Shown: one piece after another, positions 26,696-35,896 of the stretch | How positions within the stretch are numbered: the stretch's first letter is position 1 | Layout: each line of letters begins with the position of its first letter | DNA from: Bacteroidota bacterium | GTDB lineage: Bacteria; Bacteroidota; Bacteroidia; Chitinophagales; Chitinophagaceae | DNA length: 64,000 nucleotides | NCBI GenBank assembly: GCA_018267615.1 | Contig: JAFDYD010000001.1 | Location: 183,142-247,141 of the forward strand | Direction: 5' to 3' | The notes under the pieces: model-generated | Seen by the model: the letters and a program-made list of their open reading frames with translations, nothing else | Databases searched by the model: none | Told to the model about the DNA's origin: nothing | Program-made: the position numbers and the translations under genes

Positions 26696-27855
26696 CTACA
26701 AAACCCGAATTGGTATTTACACTTCCTGATTGTATGGGCGGCGTTTCGAATTTCAACAGGAATATCATTAACTATGCTTCCTTAAAAAAAAATTGTAGGG
26801 TCAAAGCAATTTTGTTACGCACGAGGGAAGATAAACGGCAGGCATACAGGGATGTTATTGCTGCTGACGAGGTTATTCGATTCGATTATTCTGTTTTTGA
26901 AAATCAATATTACGTCTGCAAAAGATTAAATAGTCTGATTGGTACTGATGCCGGCTGCGTTATAACTGACAATAGTCTTACGCTCAATACAGTTTCTTTG
27001 TGTAGAAATCCAAAAAAAATTATTTACCTGGTACACGATTATTTTTACATTCAAAACGCATTACAATATGAACCAGTGATAGACACTGCCATCGCGCATT
27101 CTTCTTTTTTTAAGGATATATTATGTACCGCGGAACCATTTAAATACAGCGCAAAAGCTTATTTTATTCCTTATGGTGTGGAGCAGCAGCCTATAGAGAA
27201 AATAAATAAAGGTTCAGGTAATATAAATTTGGTTTTTTTAGGCAGATGGGTCGAGGAAAAAGGGGTGCTTATGCTTCATGTTATTGAATCGATGCTGGCG
27301 GCAAAAGGTGTTCAGGCAAATTGGACGATCATTGGCTCTGGTCCATGTGAAGTTCAATTGAAACAACAATGGAAAGAAAATAATAATGTCGTCTTTATCA
27401 ATCCTCCTACTACCGGTGAAGTGTATGCGATATTAAATAACCAGGATGTGTTGGTATTGCCAACAGGGTTTGAAGGAACTCCTGTTTCGATCTTGGAATC
27501 GATTTCCAACGGAGTGGTGCCAGTAGTATCTGATCTCCCCGGCGGCATCCGCGATATTGTCGACGATTCGATAGGCTATCGTTGCCAGCCGGGTGTTCCT
27601 TCGGAATTTGCAAATGCCATACAGGAACTTTACATGGACAAGAATAAGCTAAAGCAGTTACAGAAAAATGGATTATCATTAGCTAAGACCAAGTACGATA
27701 TTCTAAAATCTGCAGATGCTTATTTTTCGTTCTTCTTACAACAATCGTCAATTCAAAAAGAAAAATATTTCCCTTCACCTTTTTTTTCCCGGCTAGATAA
27801 AAAATTTTATCCTGCAGGGTTCGTTTATTTTATCCGTAAAAGCAAGACCACATAA
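26671..27855 (+). CDS. GT4-family glycosyltransferase
   Basis: A 394-aa retaining GT-B glycosyltransferase. The C-terminal nucleotide-sugar domain shows LVFLGRWVEEKGVLMLHVI, the WTIIGSGPCE strand and the EX7E motif region VLVLPTGFEGTPVSILESISNGVVPVVSDLPGGIRDI. The N-terminal acceptor domain begins LPDCMGGVSNFNRNI. It overlaps the epimerase gene. Donor unknown. Confidence 0.88.
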   Translation: MVQSDTAITTKPELVFTLPDCMGGVSNFNRNIINYASLKKNCRVKAILLRTREDKRQAYRDVIAADEVIRFDYSVFENQYYVCKRLNSLIGTDAGCVITDNSLTLNTVSLCRNPKKIIYLVHDYFYIQNALQYEPVIDTAIAHSSFFKDILCTAEPFKYSAKAYFIPYGVEQQPIEKINKGSGNINLVFLGRWVEEKGVLMLHVIESMLAAKGVQANWTIIGSGPCEVQLKQQWKENNNVVFINPPTTGEVYAILNNQDVLVLPTGFEGTPVSILESISNGVVPVVSDLPGGIRDIVDDSIGYRCQPGVPSEFANAIQELYMDKNKLKQLQKNGLSLAKTKYDILKSADAYFSFFLQQSSIQKEKYFPSPFFSRLDKKFYPAGFVYFIRKSKTT

Positions 27856-27857
27856 GT

Positions 27858-28679
27858 ATGAATGCCGATCCATTGGTTAGTATTTTGATGACTGTTTATA
27901 ATAGGGAAAAATATATTGAACAGGCGATCGAAAGTGTCCTGACTTCAACTTATTCTAATTTCGAATTGATTATTGTAGATGATTGTTCAAAAGACAGATC
28001 GTTTGAAATAGCTACACAGTATGCCCGCAAGGATCAACGCATCACTGTTTATCGCAACGAAAAAAATATCGGTGATTATCCAAATAGGAACAAGGCAGCC
28101 GGATATGCAAAAGGAAAATATCTGAAATATGTGGATGCAGACGACATGCTATATTATTATGGATTGGAAGTGATGGTAAAATTCACCGAACTCTTTCCCG
28201 AGGCCGGTTTTGGTTTAGGATGTTATCCAGACGAGGCGAGACCATTTCCGGCGCTGATTTCTCCAAGGGAAATATACTTGGAAAGTTTTGGTAAAGTAAA
28301 TCATTTCGACAGGGCGCCTGGTTCTGGACTCATAAAAAGAGAAGTGTTTAATGCTATCGGTGGTTTTTCCGGAAAAAGAATGATAGGAGATTATGAATTC
28401 TGGTTTAAGATTTCGCGCTATTATTCGATGGTAAAATTGCCACTGGATTTATATTGGAACCGGATACATGAAGGGCAGGAATCGCAGACAGACTATGCCC
28501 GCAAAAATTACGACAAGCTGAAAAAACCAATAATGGAAGAAAGTTTAAATCACCCTGATTGTCCGTTGAGCAAACAGGAAATTGTTAAGGTAAAGAAAAT
28601 AATCAGGGATCAGCAAATTAAACTCAACACGCTGATACTATTGTCGAGGTTGAGAAGAATTGTAAAGAAAACTAAATGA
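27858..28679 (+). CDS. GT2-family glycosyltransferase
   Basis: A 273-aa GT-A glycosyltransferase. PLVSILMTVYNREKYIEQAIESVL opens the fold, followed by ELIIVDDCSKDRSFEIA and the metal-binding YVDADDMLYYYG. The C-terminal IGDYEFWFKISRYYSM matches the acceptor-side ED-type motif of this group. It starts 3 bp after the preceding glycosyltransferase. Confidence 0.88.
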   Translation: MNADPLVSILMTVYNREKYIEQAIESVLTSTYSNFELIIVDDCSKDRSFEIATQYARKDQRITVYRNEKNIGDYPNRNKAAGYAKGKYLKYVDADDMLYYYGLEVMVKFTELFPEAGFGLGCYPDEARPFPALISPREIYLESFGKVNHFDRAPGSGLIKREVFNAIGGFSGKRMIGDYEFWFKISRYYSMVKLPLDLYWNRIHEGQESQTDYARKNYDKLKKPIMEESLNHPDCPLSKQEIVKVKKIIRDQQIKLNTLILLSRLRRIVKKTK

Positions 28680-28725
28680 AAAATTGTTCGACATAAGTGC
28701 ATAATATAAAACTCCTATTTTTCCT

Positions 28726-30579
28726 ATGTGCGGAATCAGTTTGATTATAAACAAAAAAAATAATCCTGTTGAAGATTCGCAGCTCCGTAATATGAACAAT
28801 ATGGTGATTCATCGCGGCCCTGATGACGAAGGATACTATCATGGAAAAAATTTTGCATTTGGACACCGGCGATTAAGTATCATCGATCTTAGCCAGGCAG
28901 GTCATCAACCGATGGTAAGAGATAATTACTGTATCAATTACAACGGTGAAATATATAATTATCTCGAGCTGATCCAGGAGCTTACAGGATTAGGTCATAT
29001 TTTTAAGAGCCACACCGACACCGAAATCCTGTTGCCCGCTTATTGGGAATGGGGCGTAAAGGCGTTTGATAAATTCAATGGAATGTGGGCATTCATGTTA
29101 TATGATGCAAGCAAACAAGAAATTATTTTATGTCGGGATCGTTTCGGCGTGAAACCTCTTTATTATACAACAGTCGGTGATCTGTTTCTCGCGGCTTCTG
29201 AAATTAAACAGTTTACAGCCATCGCTCAATTCAAACCCATTCTTAACAAAGAGGTGACGGTTAATTTTCTTACAAATGGCTGGCTCAATTATTCAGAAGA
29301 AACTTTTTTTGAAGGCGTGTGCGAATTGCGACCCGGTCACTATATGATCTATGATTTGAAAACACACAAAATAAAAATTAATCAGTGGTATAATTTGCGA
29401 ACAGCGATCAGTGATTCCAAAGCAACGGAAAAAGAAGCGACCCAAATGGTAAATAATCTTTTGACGGACAGTATCAACCTTCGCATGCGCGCAGACGTAA
29501 ACGTCGGAAGCTGTTTGTCGGGGGGGATCGACAGCAGTTCTATTGTATCGATCATTCATGATAAAAAATTTGCCAACAAAAATTTTATCACCATTACTTC
29601 CTGTTATAAGGATAAGCAATATGACGAACAGGAATTCAGCGACGCCGTGAGTAAACAAACCGGCTTCACGTCAGTAAAAGTTTTTCCGCAATTGGATCAG
29701 TTGCTGGATCACGGTCAACTCGATAAAATGATCTATCACCATGATCAGCCATTCAGTGGTGCTTCGCATTATTCAGAATTCAGCGTTTTTGATGCAGCTC
29801 GAAAAAATGGAGTGGTTGTATTATTGGACGGACAAGGTTCGGATGAATATTTTTGCGGTTATAGCGAATTTTTCAGCACTTATACGCACGCGCTGTTCAG
29901 CCGGGGAAAATTTGCAAAGGCATTGCAAAATCTGCGTGAAAAAAATAACAATGGCAATATGAGTATCGGCCAACTAGTATCTGCGTTCCTGAAAGAAAAA
30001 TATTATCACCCCTTGATAAAATTTATTAAACGAATAATTTCTAAAAAAGATTTTCCCTGGCTCAATCCAGCATGGGAAAAGATGGCGCGAAAAAAAGTAC
30101 TGACTTTTCCCAGTAATAACATTAAAGAACTCAGCATCCAGGAAATTCTTCATTCAAGTTTGCCTTATCAATTGCATTCAGCAGATAGAAGCTCCATGTC
30201 GTTTTCATTGGAGGTACGGGAGCCTTTTATGGACTACCGTCTCATTGAATATGTAATCGGATTGCCCGATGCTTACAAAATAAAAAATGGTTATTCAAAA
30301 TATGTATTAAGAGAAGCGGTGACGGTATTGCCAGAACCGGTGAAATCCAGAAGTCACAAAATGGGATTTGTGGCACCGGATAAAGTTTGGATGCTTGCGA
30401 ACAAAGAAAAAATTCGAGTACAATTAGAAGAAGCCGTGCAACAAACGAAAATTTTTTCTGAAGATTTATTAGAACGGTTCGACCTTTTTACGGAAGGGAA
30501 GCGGGCATACGAACCAATTTATTTTCGTGCGATTTCTTTAAATCGTTTTTGTAAGATATTTAAAATGCAATTATCGTAA
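28726..30579 (+). CDS. asnB: Glutamine-dependent asparagine synthase-like amidotransferase (first copy)
   Basis: A 617-aa class II amidotransferase. The Ntn glutaminase nucleophile is Cys2 (MCGISLI), with HRGPDDEGYY and YNGEIYNYLE. The synthetase domain has the PP-loop SGGIDSSS and LDGQGSDEYFCGYSEFF. It is a full-length AsnB, but inside polysaccharide loci such proteins usually amidate sugar acids rather than make asparagine. It overlaps hisH by one base (TAATG), so it belongs to an asnB-hisH-hisF-wbpG block. The product is inferred from that context. Confidence 0.88.
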   Translation: MCGISLIINKKNNPVEDSQLRNMNNMVIHRGPDDEGYYHGKNFAFGHRRLSIIDLSQAGHQPMVRDNYCINYNGEIYNYLELIQELTGLGHIFKSHTDTEILLPAYWEWGVKAFDKFNGMWAFMLYDASKQEIILCRDRFGVKPLYYTTVGDLFLAASEIKQFTAIAQFKPILNKEVTVNFLTNGWLNYSEETFFEGVCELRPGHYMIYDLKTHKIKINQWYNLRTAISDSKATEKEATQMVNNLLTDSINLRMRADVNVGSCLSGGIDSSSIVSIIHDKKFANKNFITITSCYKDKQYDEQEFSDAVSKQTGFTSVKVFPQLDQLLDHGQLDKMIYHHDQPFSGASHYSEFSVFDAARKNGVVVLLDGQGSDEYFCGYSEFFSTYTHALFSRGKFAKALQNLREKNNNGNMSIGQLVSAFLKEKYYHPLIKFIKRIISKKDFPWLNPAWEKMARKKVLTFPSNNIKELSIQEILHSSLPYQLHSADRSSMSFSLEVREPFMDYRLIEYVIGLPDAYKIKNGYSKYVLREAVTVLPEPVKSRSHKMGFVAPDKVWMLANKEKIRVQLEEAVQQTKIFSEDLLERFDLFTEGKRAYEPIYFRAISLNRFCKIFKMQLS

Positions 30580-31196
30580 TGCTTGCGATAGTTGACTACG
30601 GTGTCGGAAATCTCGCTTCGGTGAAGAACATGTTGAAGAAAATCGGTATCGACGCTATGATCGTCGCAGATGAAATGATGTTGTTGCAGGCTGAAAAATT
30701 AATTCTTCCGGGAATAGGCGCCTTTGATACTTGTGCGCAAAAATTGCAGAAGTCGGGTCTTATCCATGCTATCAACAAAAAAGTAAATGAGGAAAAAAAA
30801 CCAGTGTTGGGTATATGCGTAGGCATGCAACTGTTTACAGAAGGAAGTGATGAAGGCGTTTTGCCGGGACTGGGTTGGATCAAGGGCCGTGTTGTAAAAT
30901 TTGTCCAGGAATCAATGCCTGCAGGTACAAAAATTCCCCATATGGGTTGGTCCGAAATTGAATCGGCCAAATCGTCCCGCATCTTCGATAACATGTACAA
31001 GGATCCGCGTTTTTATTTCGCGCATTCTTATTATGCAAAACCGCAAGACGAAAAAGATGAGCTTGCGTACGCAAATTATGGATATCGTTTTGCCGCTGCT
31101 CTTGAAAAAGAAAATATTGTTGGAGTTCAATTTCACCCGGAAAAAAGCCACAAGTTTGGAATGAAATTGCTTGAAAATTTTGTGAAAAATTATTGA
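30579..31196 (+). CDS. hisH: HisH-like glutaminase subunit for sugar amidation
   Basis: A 205-aa class I glutamine amidotransferase. Catalytic Cys sits in GICVGMQLF (about residue 79) and the His/Glu pair in QFHPEKSH (near residue 185). It is close to HisH of histidine synthesis, but its neighbours are a HisF-like protein and a WbpG-like protein, not other his genes. In Pseudomonas O-antigen loci HisH2/HisF2 supply ammonia for amidine groups on acetamido-uronic acids. Its stop codon overlaps the next start in TGATG. Confidence 0.9.
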   Translation: MLAIVDYGVGNLASVKNMLKKIGIDAMIVADEMMLLQAEKLILPGIGAFDTCAQKLQKSGLIHAINKKVNEEKKPVLGICVGMQLFTEGSDEGVLPGLGWIKGRVVKFVQESMPAGTKIPHMGWSEIESAKSSRIFDNMYKDPRFYFAHSYYAKPQDEKDELAYANYGYRFAAALEKENIVGVQFHPEKSHKFGMKLLENFVKNY

Positions 31197-31963
31197 TGAG
31201 AAGAATAAGGGTAATACCAGCCTTGTTGATTCAGAACAACGGGCTTGTAAAATCTGTTCGATTCAAAGACTATAGATATATCGGTGATCCGATCAATGCG
31301 GTAAGGATTTTTAATGAAAAAGAAGTTGACGAGCTTGTGGTGTTGGATATTTCCGCAACTGCGGAGAACAGGCCACCAGATATTCAACGTATAAAAGAAA
31401 TCGCTGGAGAAGCGTTTATGCCCGTGGGTTATGGTGGCGGGATTACAAAGCTTGAAGAGGTCATGGAACTGATAGCGGCCGGTATCGAAAAAGTAATACT
31501 TAACACCGTGGCGTTTGATAATCCACAATTGGTTAAAGACGCTGCGAAATATGCGGGCAATCAAAGTATCGTGGTGTCTATCGACGTAAAAAAAAATCTG
31601 TGGGGTAAGTATAAAGTTTACACACGCAATGCGTCCCACAATACTCAAAAAGATCCCGTTGAATTTGCGAAACAGATGGAAGACGCAGGTGCCGGTGAAA
31701 TCTTGCTGAATGCAGTTGATAAAGACGGGACACTAGCGGGATATGATTTGAATTTGATAAACATGGTCAGTTCAGGCACAAATATACCCGTAATCGCAAT
31801 GGGTGGCGCTTCTTCCCTGGATGATATGGTGCTCGCGATAAAAAGCGGCGCCTCCGCTGTTTCTGCAGGAAGTATGTTTGTATTTCATGGACCACATCAG
31901 GCTGTGCTGATCGGCTATCCTGATCAGCAACAGTTGGTGGATAAAATTTTTAAGATCGTCTGA
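31196..31963 (+). CDS. HisF2-like ammonia-channel cyclase homologue
   Basis: A 255-aa TIM-barrel protein related to HisF. The ATG at 31196 was preferred over an in-frame TTG at 31193 because it overlaps the hisH stop. The Asp11 that is catalytic in true HisF is replaced: the N-terminus reads VIPALLIQNNGLVKS, with Leu at position 11. The Asp130 equivalent is kept in VVSIDVKKN. This pattern, with GDPINAVRIFNEKEVDELVVLDI, is seen in HisF2/AglZ-type proteins of glycan loci. It probably forms the ammonia tunnel with HisH. Confidence 0.88.
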   Translation: MRRIRVIPALLIQNNGLVKSVRFKDYRYIGDPINAVRIFNEKEVDELVVLDISATAENRPPDIQRIKEIAGEAFMPVGYGGGITKLEEVMELIAAGIEKVILNTVAFDNPQLVKDAAKYAGNQSIVVSIDVKKNLWGKYKVYTRNASHNTQKDPVEFAKQMEDAGAGEILLNAVDKDGTLAGYDLNLINMVSSGTNIPVIAMGGASSLDDMVLAIKSGASAVSAGSMFVFHGPHQAVLIGYPDQQQLVDKIFKIV

Positions 31964-32030
31964 TACGATTAATGACAGATTAACGTTTAGGACTCTAAGG
32001 GAATACTATTAAGTCCAAATATCCTTAGAG

Positions 32031-33203
32031 ATGATCCTATCAAAGAACGACCCGGCGTACCGCCAGTGTGCCTTGACAGTTATGGATAATATTTCAGATC
32101 CTGATATCAGTTTTAATATAAAAGGGGTATGTGATTACTATGAAGATTATAAAAAGGCTGAAAAAGAAATATTACCTACAGGTATCAGGGAGCAGAAGCT
32201 GCAGGAACTGGTAGATAAAATAAAAAAAGAAGGTAAAAACAAACGCTACGATTGTTTGATTGGCCTCAGCGGCGGAATGGACAGCACATACGTTGCTTAT
32301 CTCACAAAACAATTTGGCTTGCGCCCGCTGGCTGTTCACCTCGACAACGGATGGAACTCGGAACTCGCAGTAAAAAATATCGAGAACGTTGTTACCAAAT
32401 TAGAAATCGATCTCTACACTCATGTCGTAAATTGGGAGGAATTCAAGGATCTCCAACTGGCTTATCTGAAAGCTTCGGTTGTAGATATTGAGGTGGTTAC
32501 CGATCATGCAATTTTTGCCGCAATGTATAAACTCGCCAAGAAAAATAAAATAAGATACATACTTTCCGGTACAAATCTGGTCACGGAATTTATCATGCCT
32601 CCCAGTTGGCTATATCACAAAATGGATTTTGCCAATTTGAAACATATCTATGCAACCTATGGCAAACGGAAATTAAAAACATATCCGGTTTTTGATTTTA
32701 AAAAATTTGTTTATTATTCTGCGTTGCTGAAGTTGAAATCGATATCCATTCTGAATTACGTAGACTACAATCAGAAAAATATAAAAGAGTTTTTAAAAAA
32801 AGAGTTGGATTGGAGAGACTACGGTGGGAAGCATTGCGAATCGACCTTTACAAAATTCTACCAGGCTTATATACTACCGCAAAAATTTGGCATCGACAAA
32901 CGAAAGGCGCATTTATCAACCCTGATTTGCTCAGGACAAATAACAAAAGAAGAAGCACTTCTTGAATTGGAAAAGCCTTTGTATTCCTCAGTCGAATTGC
33001 AATCCGATAAAGAATATGTTTTAAAGAAATTCGGATTGACAAATTTTGAATTTGAACAGATCATGCGTTTACCCATAAAAAAGCATGAAGATTTTAAATC
33101 AGACAGGAACCTGAGAGGCGCTTATATGAATTTGCTTCTAAGAACTGCAAATTTCAGGAGGCTGCTGAAAAAATTAATTCCTTACCCACTTTTTAATTTC
33201 TAG
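32031..33203 (+). CDS. N-acetyl sugar amidotransferase (WbpG/PseA-like)
   Basis: A 390-aa ATP-pyrophosphatase enzyme expected to activate an acetamido group for replacement of oxygen by ammonia. The PP-loop is GLSGGMDSTY (about 78-87). The N-terminus (CALTVMDNISDPDISFNIKG) matches the family opening CxxCVMDTSDP, but the second Cys of each CxxC pair is absent (Thr16, Tyr37), so the usual zinc knuckle may not form. It comes 67 bp after the hisF-like gene and would receive ammonia through HisH/HisF. The product would be an acetamidino sugar, by analogy with P. aeruginosa. Confidence 0.85.
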   Translation: MILSKNDPAYRQCALTVMDNISDPDISFNIKGVCDYYEDYKKAEKEILPTGIREQKLQELVDKIKKEGKNKRYDCLIGLSGGMDSTYVAYLTKQFGLRPLAVHLDNGWNSELAVKNIENVVTKLEIDLYTHVVNWEEFKDLQLAYLKASVVDIEVVTDHAIFAAMYKLAKKNKIRYILSGTNLVTEFIMPPSWLYHKMDFANLKHIYATYGKRKLKTYPVFDFKKFVYYSALLKLKSISILNYVDYNQKNIKEFLKKELDWRDYGGKHCESTFTKFYQAYILPQKFGIDKRKAHLSTLICSGQITKEEALLELEKPLYSSVELQSDKEYVLKKFGLTNFEFEQIMRLPIKKHEDFKSDRNLRGAYMNLLLRTANFRRLLKKLIPYPLFNF

Positions 33204-33292
33204 TAATTCCTCTTAACGAGCGGTTAACACAGATTTTGAACGAGAAGTCATTCGTTCATTAATTTATCATAATTCTTCATTTAACTTCAGTC

Positions 33293-34096
33293 GTGAAAAA
33301 AAATATCTTTGATGATCCACAAATCTGGAATTGGGTTGATTCCAATGATGATAACCAGGTTCGGTATGAGTTCACCGAAAAACTAACTCCTGCAGACGTA
33401 AGCAGCATACTTGATATAGGATGTGGCCATGGAAGATTTTTGAAACTGATATCTGCAAAAAGAAACGATCTGCGTTGTGTAGGGGCTGATTACAGCGAAG
33501 GTGCTTTGGAATACGTTCCATTTGAAAAAGTGCAGGCCAGTATTACGAGCATTCCTTATCCGGATCATCAGTTTGATTGCGTGTATGCGATGGAAGTTCT
33601 TGAACATCTGAACCCGGTCGAATTTGAAACGGCACTACAAGAAATGGTCAGGCTCACAAAAAAATATATTATTGTGAGCGTGCCTTACAAAGAAAACCTG
33701 GAATCTAATATGACGCGCTGCCCAGTATGTCATACCATATATCATTATGACGGACATATTCAGAACTTTGATGAACAAAAAATAAAAGGTTTATTTGACA
33801 AATATGGATTTGTCTGCAAGACTTGGGATAGATTGGGTTGGACCGAAAATTATAAATACCATGATCTTTATGTAAAAATGTTTTATCCCGAACAGAAGTA
33901 TAAAACGAAACATTATACTGTTTGTCCGGTTTGCAACACAGAAATAAAACCACAACAACAGTCTGGGCCCAATACAAATACTATTGGAACGCCGCAAGCT
34001 GGTGGTTTGATTAGAAATATTAAGAATGGAATAAAAAACCTCTGGCCCAGAGAAAGCAAAAGTTATTGGATCATCGGGCTCTACGAAAAGATCTAA
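33293..34096 (+). CDS. SAM-dependent methyltransferase with C-terminal Cys pairs
   Basis: A 267-aa protein starting at GTG. The methyltransferase domain shows ILDIGCGHGRFLKLI (about 37-51), CVGADYSEGALE and VYAMEVLEHLNPVE. Two Cys pairs follow: RCPVCHTIYHYDGHI and VCPVCNTEIK (near residues 143-158 and 219-228), possibly a zinc site. Similar proteins are common in surface glycan loci; substrate unknown. It ends 3 bp before another methyltransferase. Confidence 0.82.
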   Translation: MKKNIFDDPQIWNWVDSNDDNQVRYEFTEKLTPADVSSILDIGCGHGRFLKLISAKRNDLRCVGADYSEGALEYVPFEKVQASITSIPYPDHQFDCVYAMEVLEHLNPVEFETALQEMVRLTKKYIIVSVPYKENLESNMTRCPVCHTIYHYDGHIQNFDEQKIKGLFDKYGFVCKTWDRLGWTENYKYHDLYVKMFYPEQKYKTKHYTVCPVCNTEIKPQQQSGPNTNTIGTPQAGGLIRNIKNGIKNLWPRESKSYWIIGLYEKI

Positions 34097-34099
34097 CCT

Positions 34100-34804
34100 A
34101 TGCATCTTGATGGTTTTTACCAGTATTCGAAGTTTAAAAAAAAGTACCTGACATTAAACAGGGAGCCTTTTTTTGAAATAGCTGGAAAATATATTGGTAG
34201 TTCGGATAAAGTACTCGATATTGGCAGTGGGGAAGGTGAGTTTTTGTTCTACCTATCCAAGCGCGGCATTAAAACTGAAAATATTTATCTGCTCGACGCG
34301 AATCAAAAGACCGTAGAGCAAAATAAAAATCACACACCGAATTCAATATTTTATCTCGCACCAGAAAGGTTACCTTTTGAAGATGCAAGTATCGATGCGA
34401 TACATCTGAGCCACCTTATAGATAATCTTAATAGCAATGATCTTTATGCCTTTCTTCATGAAATGAACAGGGTATTAAAATCCGGAGGTCATATTATTAT
34501 CAGTACGCCGTTATTGTGGCCAATGTTCTATAATGATATTAGTCACACAAGACCGTATAACCCATATATTTTTTATAAATATTTCGTGCACGTTCACAAG
34601 AGCCTCCGTTTTGATAAAGTCTCCGACGGATACGAAATAGAAGAACTCGTTTATCGGTACTATGAAACACCACTTGATGAAGGATGGAGTTCGTCTCTTC
34701 CTCCACTAGATTACTTAATAATTATCCTGCGGAAAATTTTAAGGAAACTTGGTTTTAAGAGATTACAAAAGAACGGATATACATTATCGCTTAAAAAAAA
34801 GTAG
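34100..34804 (+). CDS. Class I SAM-dependent methyltransferase
   Basis: A 234-aa methyltransferase with VLDIGSGEGEFLFYL (about 38-52), YLLDANQKTVEQ and IDAIHLSHLIDNLNSNDLYAFLHEMNRVLKSGGHIIIST. It resembles the methyltransferase 11 group. It is directly followed, without a gap, by the deacetylase-like gene. It likely modifies the glycan or its lipid carrier. Confidence 0.82.
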   Translation: MHLDGFYQYSKFKKKYLTLNREPFFEIAGKYIGSSDKVLDIGSGEGEFLFYLSKRGIKTENIYLLDANQKTVEQNKNHTPNSIFYLAPERLPFEDASIDAIHLSHLIDNLNSNDLYAFLHEMNRVLKSGGHIIISTPLLWPMFYNDISHTRPYNPYIFYKYFVHVHKSLRFDKVSDGYEIEELVYRYYETPLDEGWSSSLPPLDYLIIILRKILRKLGFKRLQKNGYTLSLKKK

Positions 34805-35884
34805 ATGACCAGTTTGTTTGAAATTTATTCGAATGCTAACGAATACTATAACTCGCTTCCGGATGAATTCGGCAGGGCACGTATTTATAGTTCCAAAAAT
34901 CCTGATATATTTTCTCCTATTCTTTCAAAAAAATTCTTTGATAATGGGTTTATACCTCATTATCCAGATAATAAAGATTTTGCCGTTTGTGTTTCGCATG
35001 ATGTCGATCACCTGTATCTGAATCAGTCCTTCAATCGCAAATTGTTAGGTGCGGCCAGGAATATGTGGCAAGGCAAATACGAGTTGGGAAATTATTATAT
35101 CAGGGCACTTATAAAGCCACGGGTATTTAATGAGTATGATCTGAAAAAGTTAATCGCAATTGATAATAGTTACGGTATCAAATCAAGTTATTATTTTTTG
35201 ACTTTGGAAGAACGGGAACGTGATTTTAATTATAATATCAAAACGATCTGCAACCAGATTGAAATGGTAATGAATGACAAATCTGAAATCGGATTGCACG
35301 GCGGCCACCAGGCTTTTAATAATTTTGATAAATTGATTGCGGAAAAAGAAAAACTTCAGAATGAAACTGGTATAACCATTGATGGATACAGGAGCCACTA
35401 TTTGAGATTCGAACTCCCACTTACATGGAATATTTTGTCTCAGGCCGGATTTTTATACGATACCACATTCGGTTATGCCGATTGTGTTGGTTTTAGAAAT
35501 GGCATGTGTTATCCGTACTACCCTTTCGACATCAATCAAAATAAATTTATAGACATTGTTGAGTTGCCGTTGATCGTAATGGATGCAACCTTATTTTATT
35601 ACATGAGACTGGATGAAGATAAAGCTATTAATATCTGTGCGCAACTTATAAAAAAAGTAAAAGAATGCAAAGGCGTTTTCACATTGCTTTGGCACAATAA
35701 TTTTCTCGTTGGGCCAATTGGCGAATTTTATAAAAAGCTTCTCGCATTATTAAAACAAGAAGATCCTTGGTTTGCCACTTCCAAGGAATTGATACAATGG
35801 TGGAAGCAGGAAAAATTACTTCAACTCTCAAAAGATATTATCAGCGACCTCGTGAATAACCGCACGGCTTCGATAGCTGAATAA
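34805..35884 (+). CDS. Polysaccharide deacetylase-like protein
   Basis: A 359-aa cytoplasmic protein with no signal peptide. Motifs of the NodB/CE4 fold are visible: VSHDVDHLY (about 61-69, catalytic Asp and metal Asp), the metal-binding GLHGGHQAF (about 159-167), DGYRSHY and LLWHNNF near the C-terminus. Such intracellular members may deacetylate sugar nucleotides or lipid-linked intermediates. Substrate is not predictable. It sits in a continuous run of locus genes. Confidence 0.78.
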   Translation: MTSLFEIYSNANEYYNSLPDEFGRARIYSSKNPDIFSPILSKKFFDNGFIPHYPDNKDFAVCVSHDVDHLYLNQSFNRKLLGAARNMWQGKYELGNYYIRALIKPRVFNEYDLKKLIAIDNSYGIKSSYYFLTLEERERDFNYNIKTICNQIEMVMNDKSEIGLHGGHQAFNNFDKLIAEKEKLQNETGITIDGYRSHYLRFELPLTWNILSQAGFLYDTTFGYADCVGFRNGMCYPYYPFDINQNKFIDIVELPLIVMDATLFYYMRLDEDKAINICAQLIKKVKECKGVFTLLWHNNFLVGPIGEFYKKLLALLKQEDPWFATSKELIQWWKQEKLLQLSKDIISDLVNNRTASIAE

Positions 35885-35896
35885 TATTTTCATTTT

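Noticed and set aside
30579..31963. hisH and hisF as part of a histidine operon
   Set aside because: No other his genes are adjacent, the neighbours are polysaccharide genes, and the HisF-like protein lacks Asp11.
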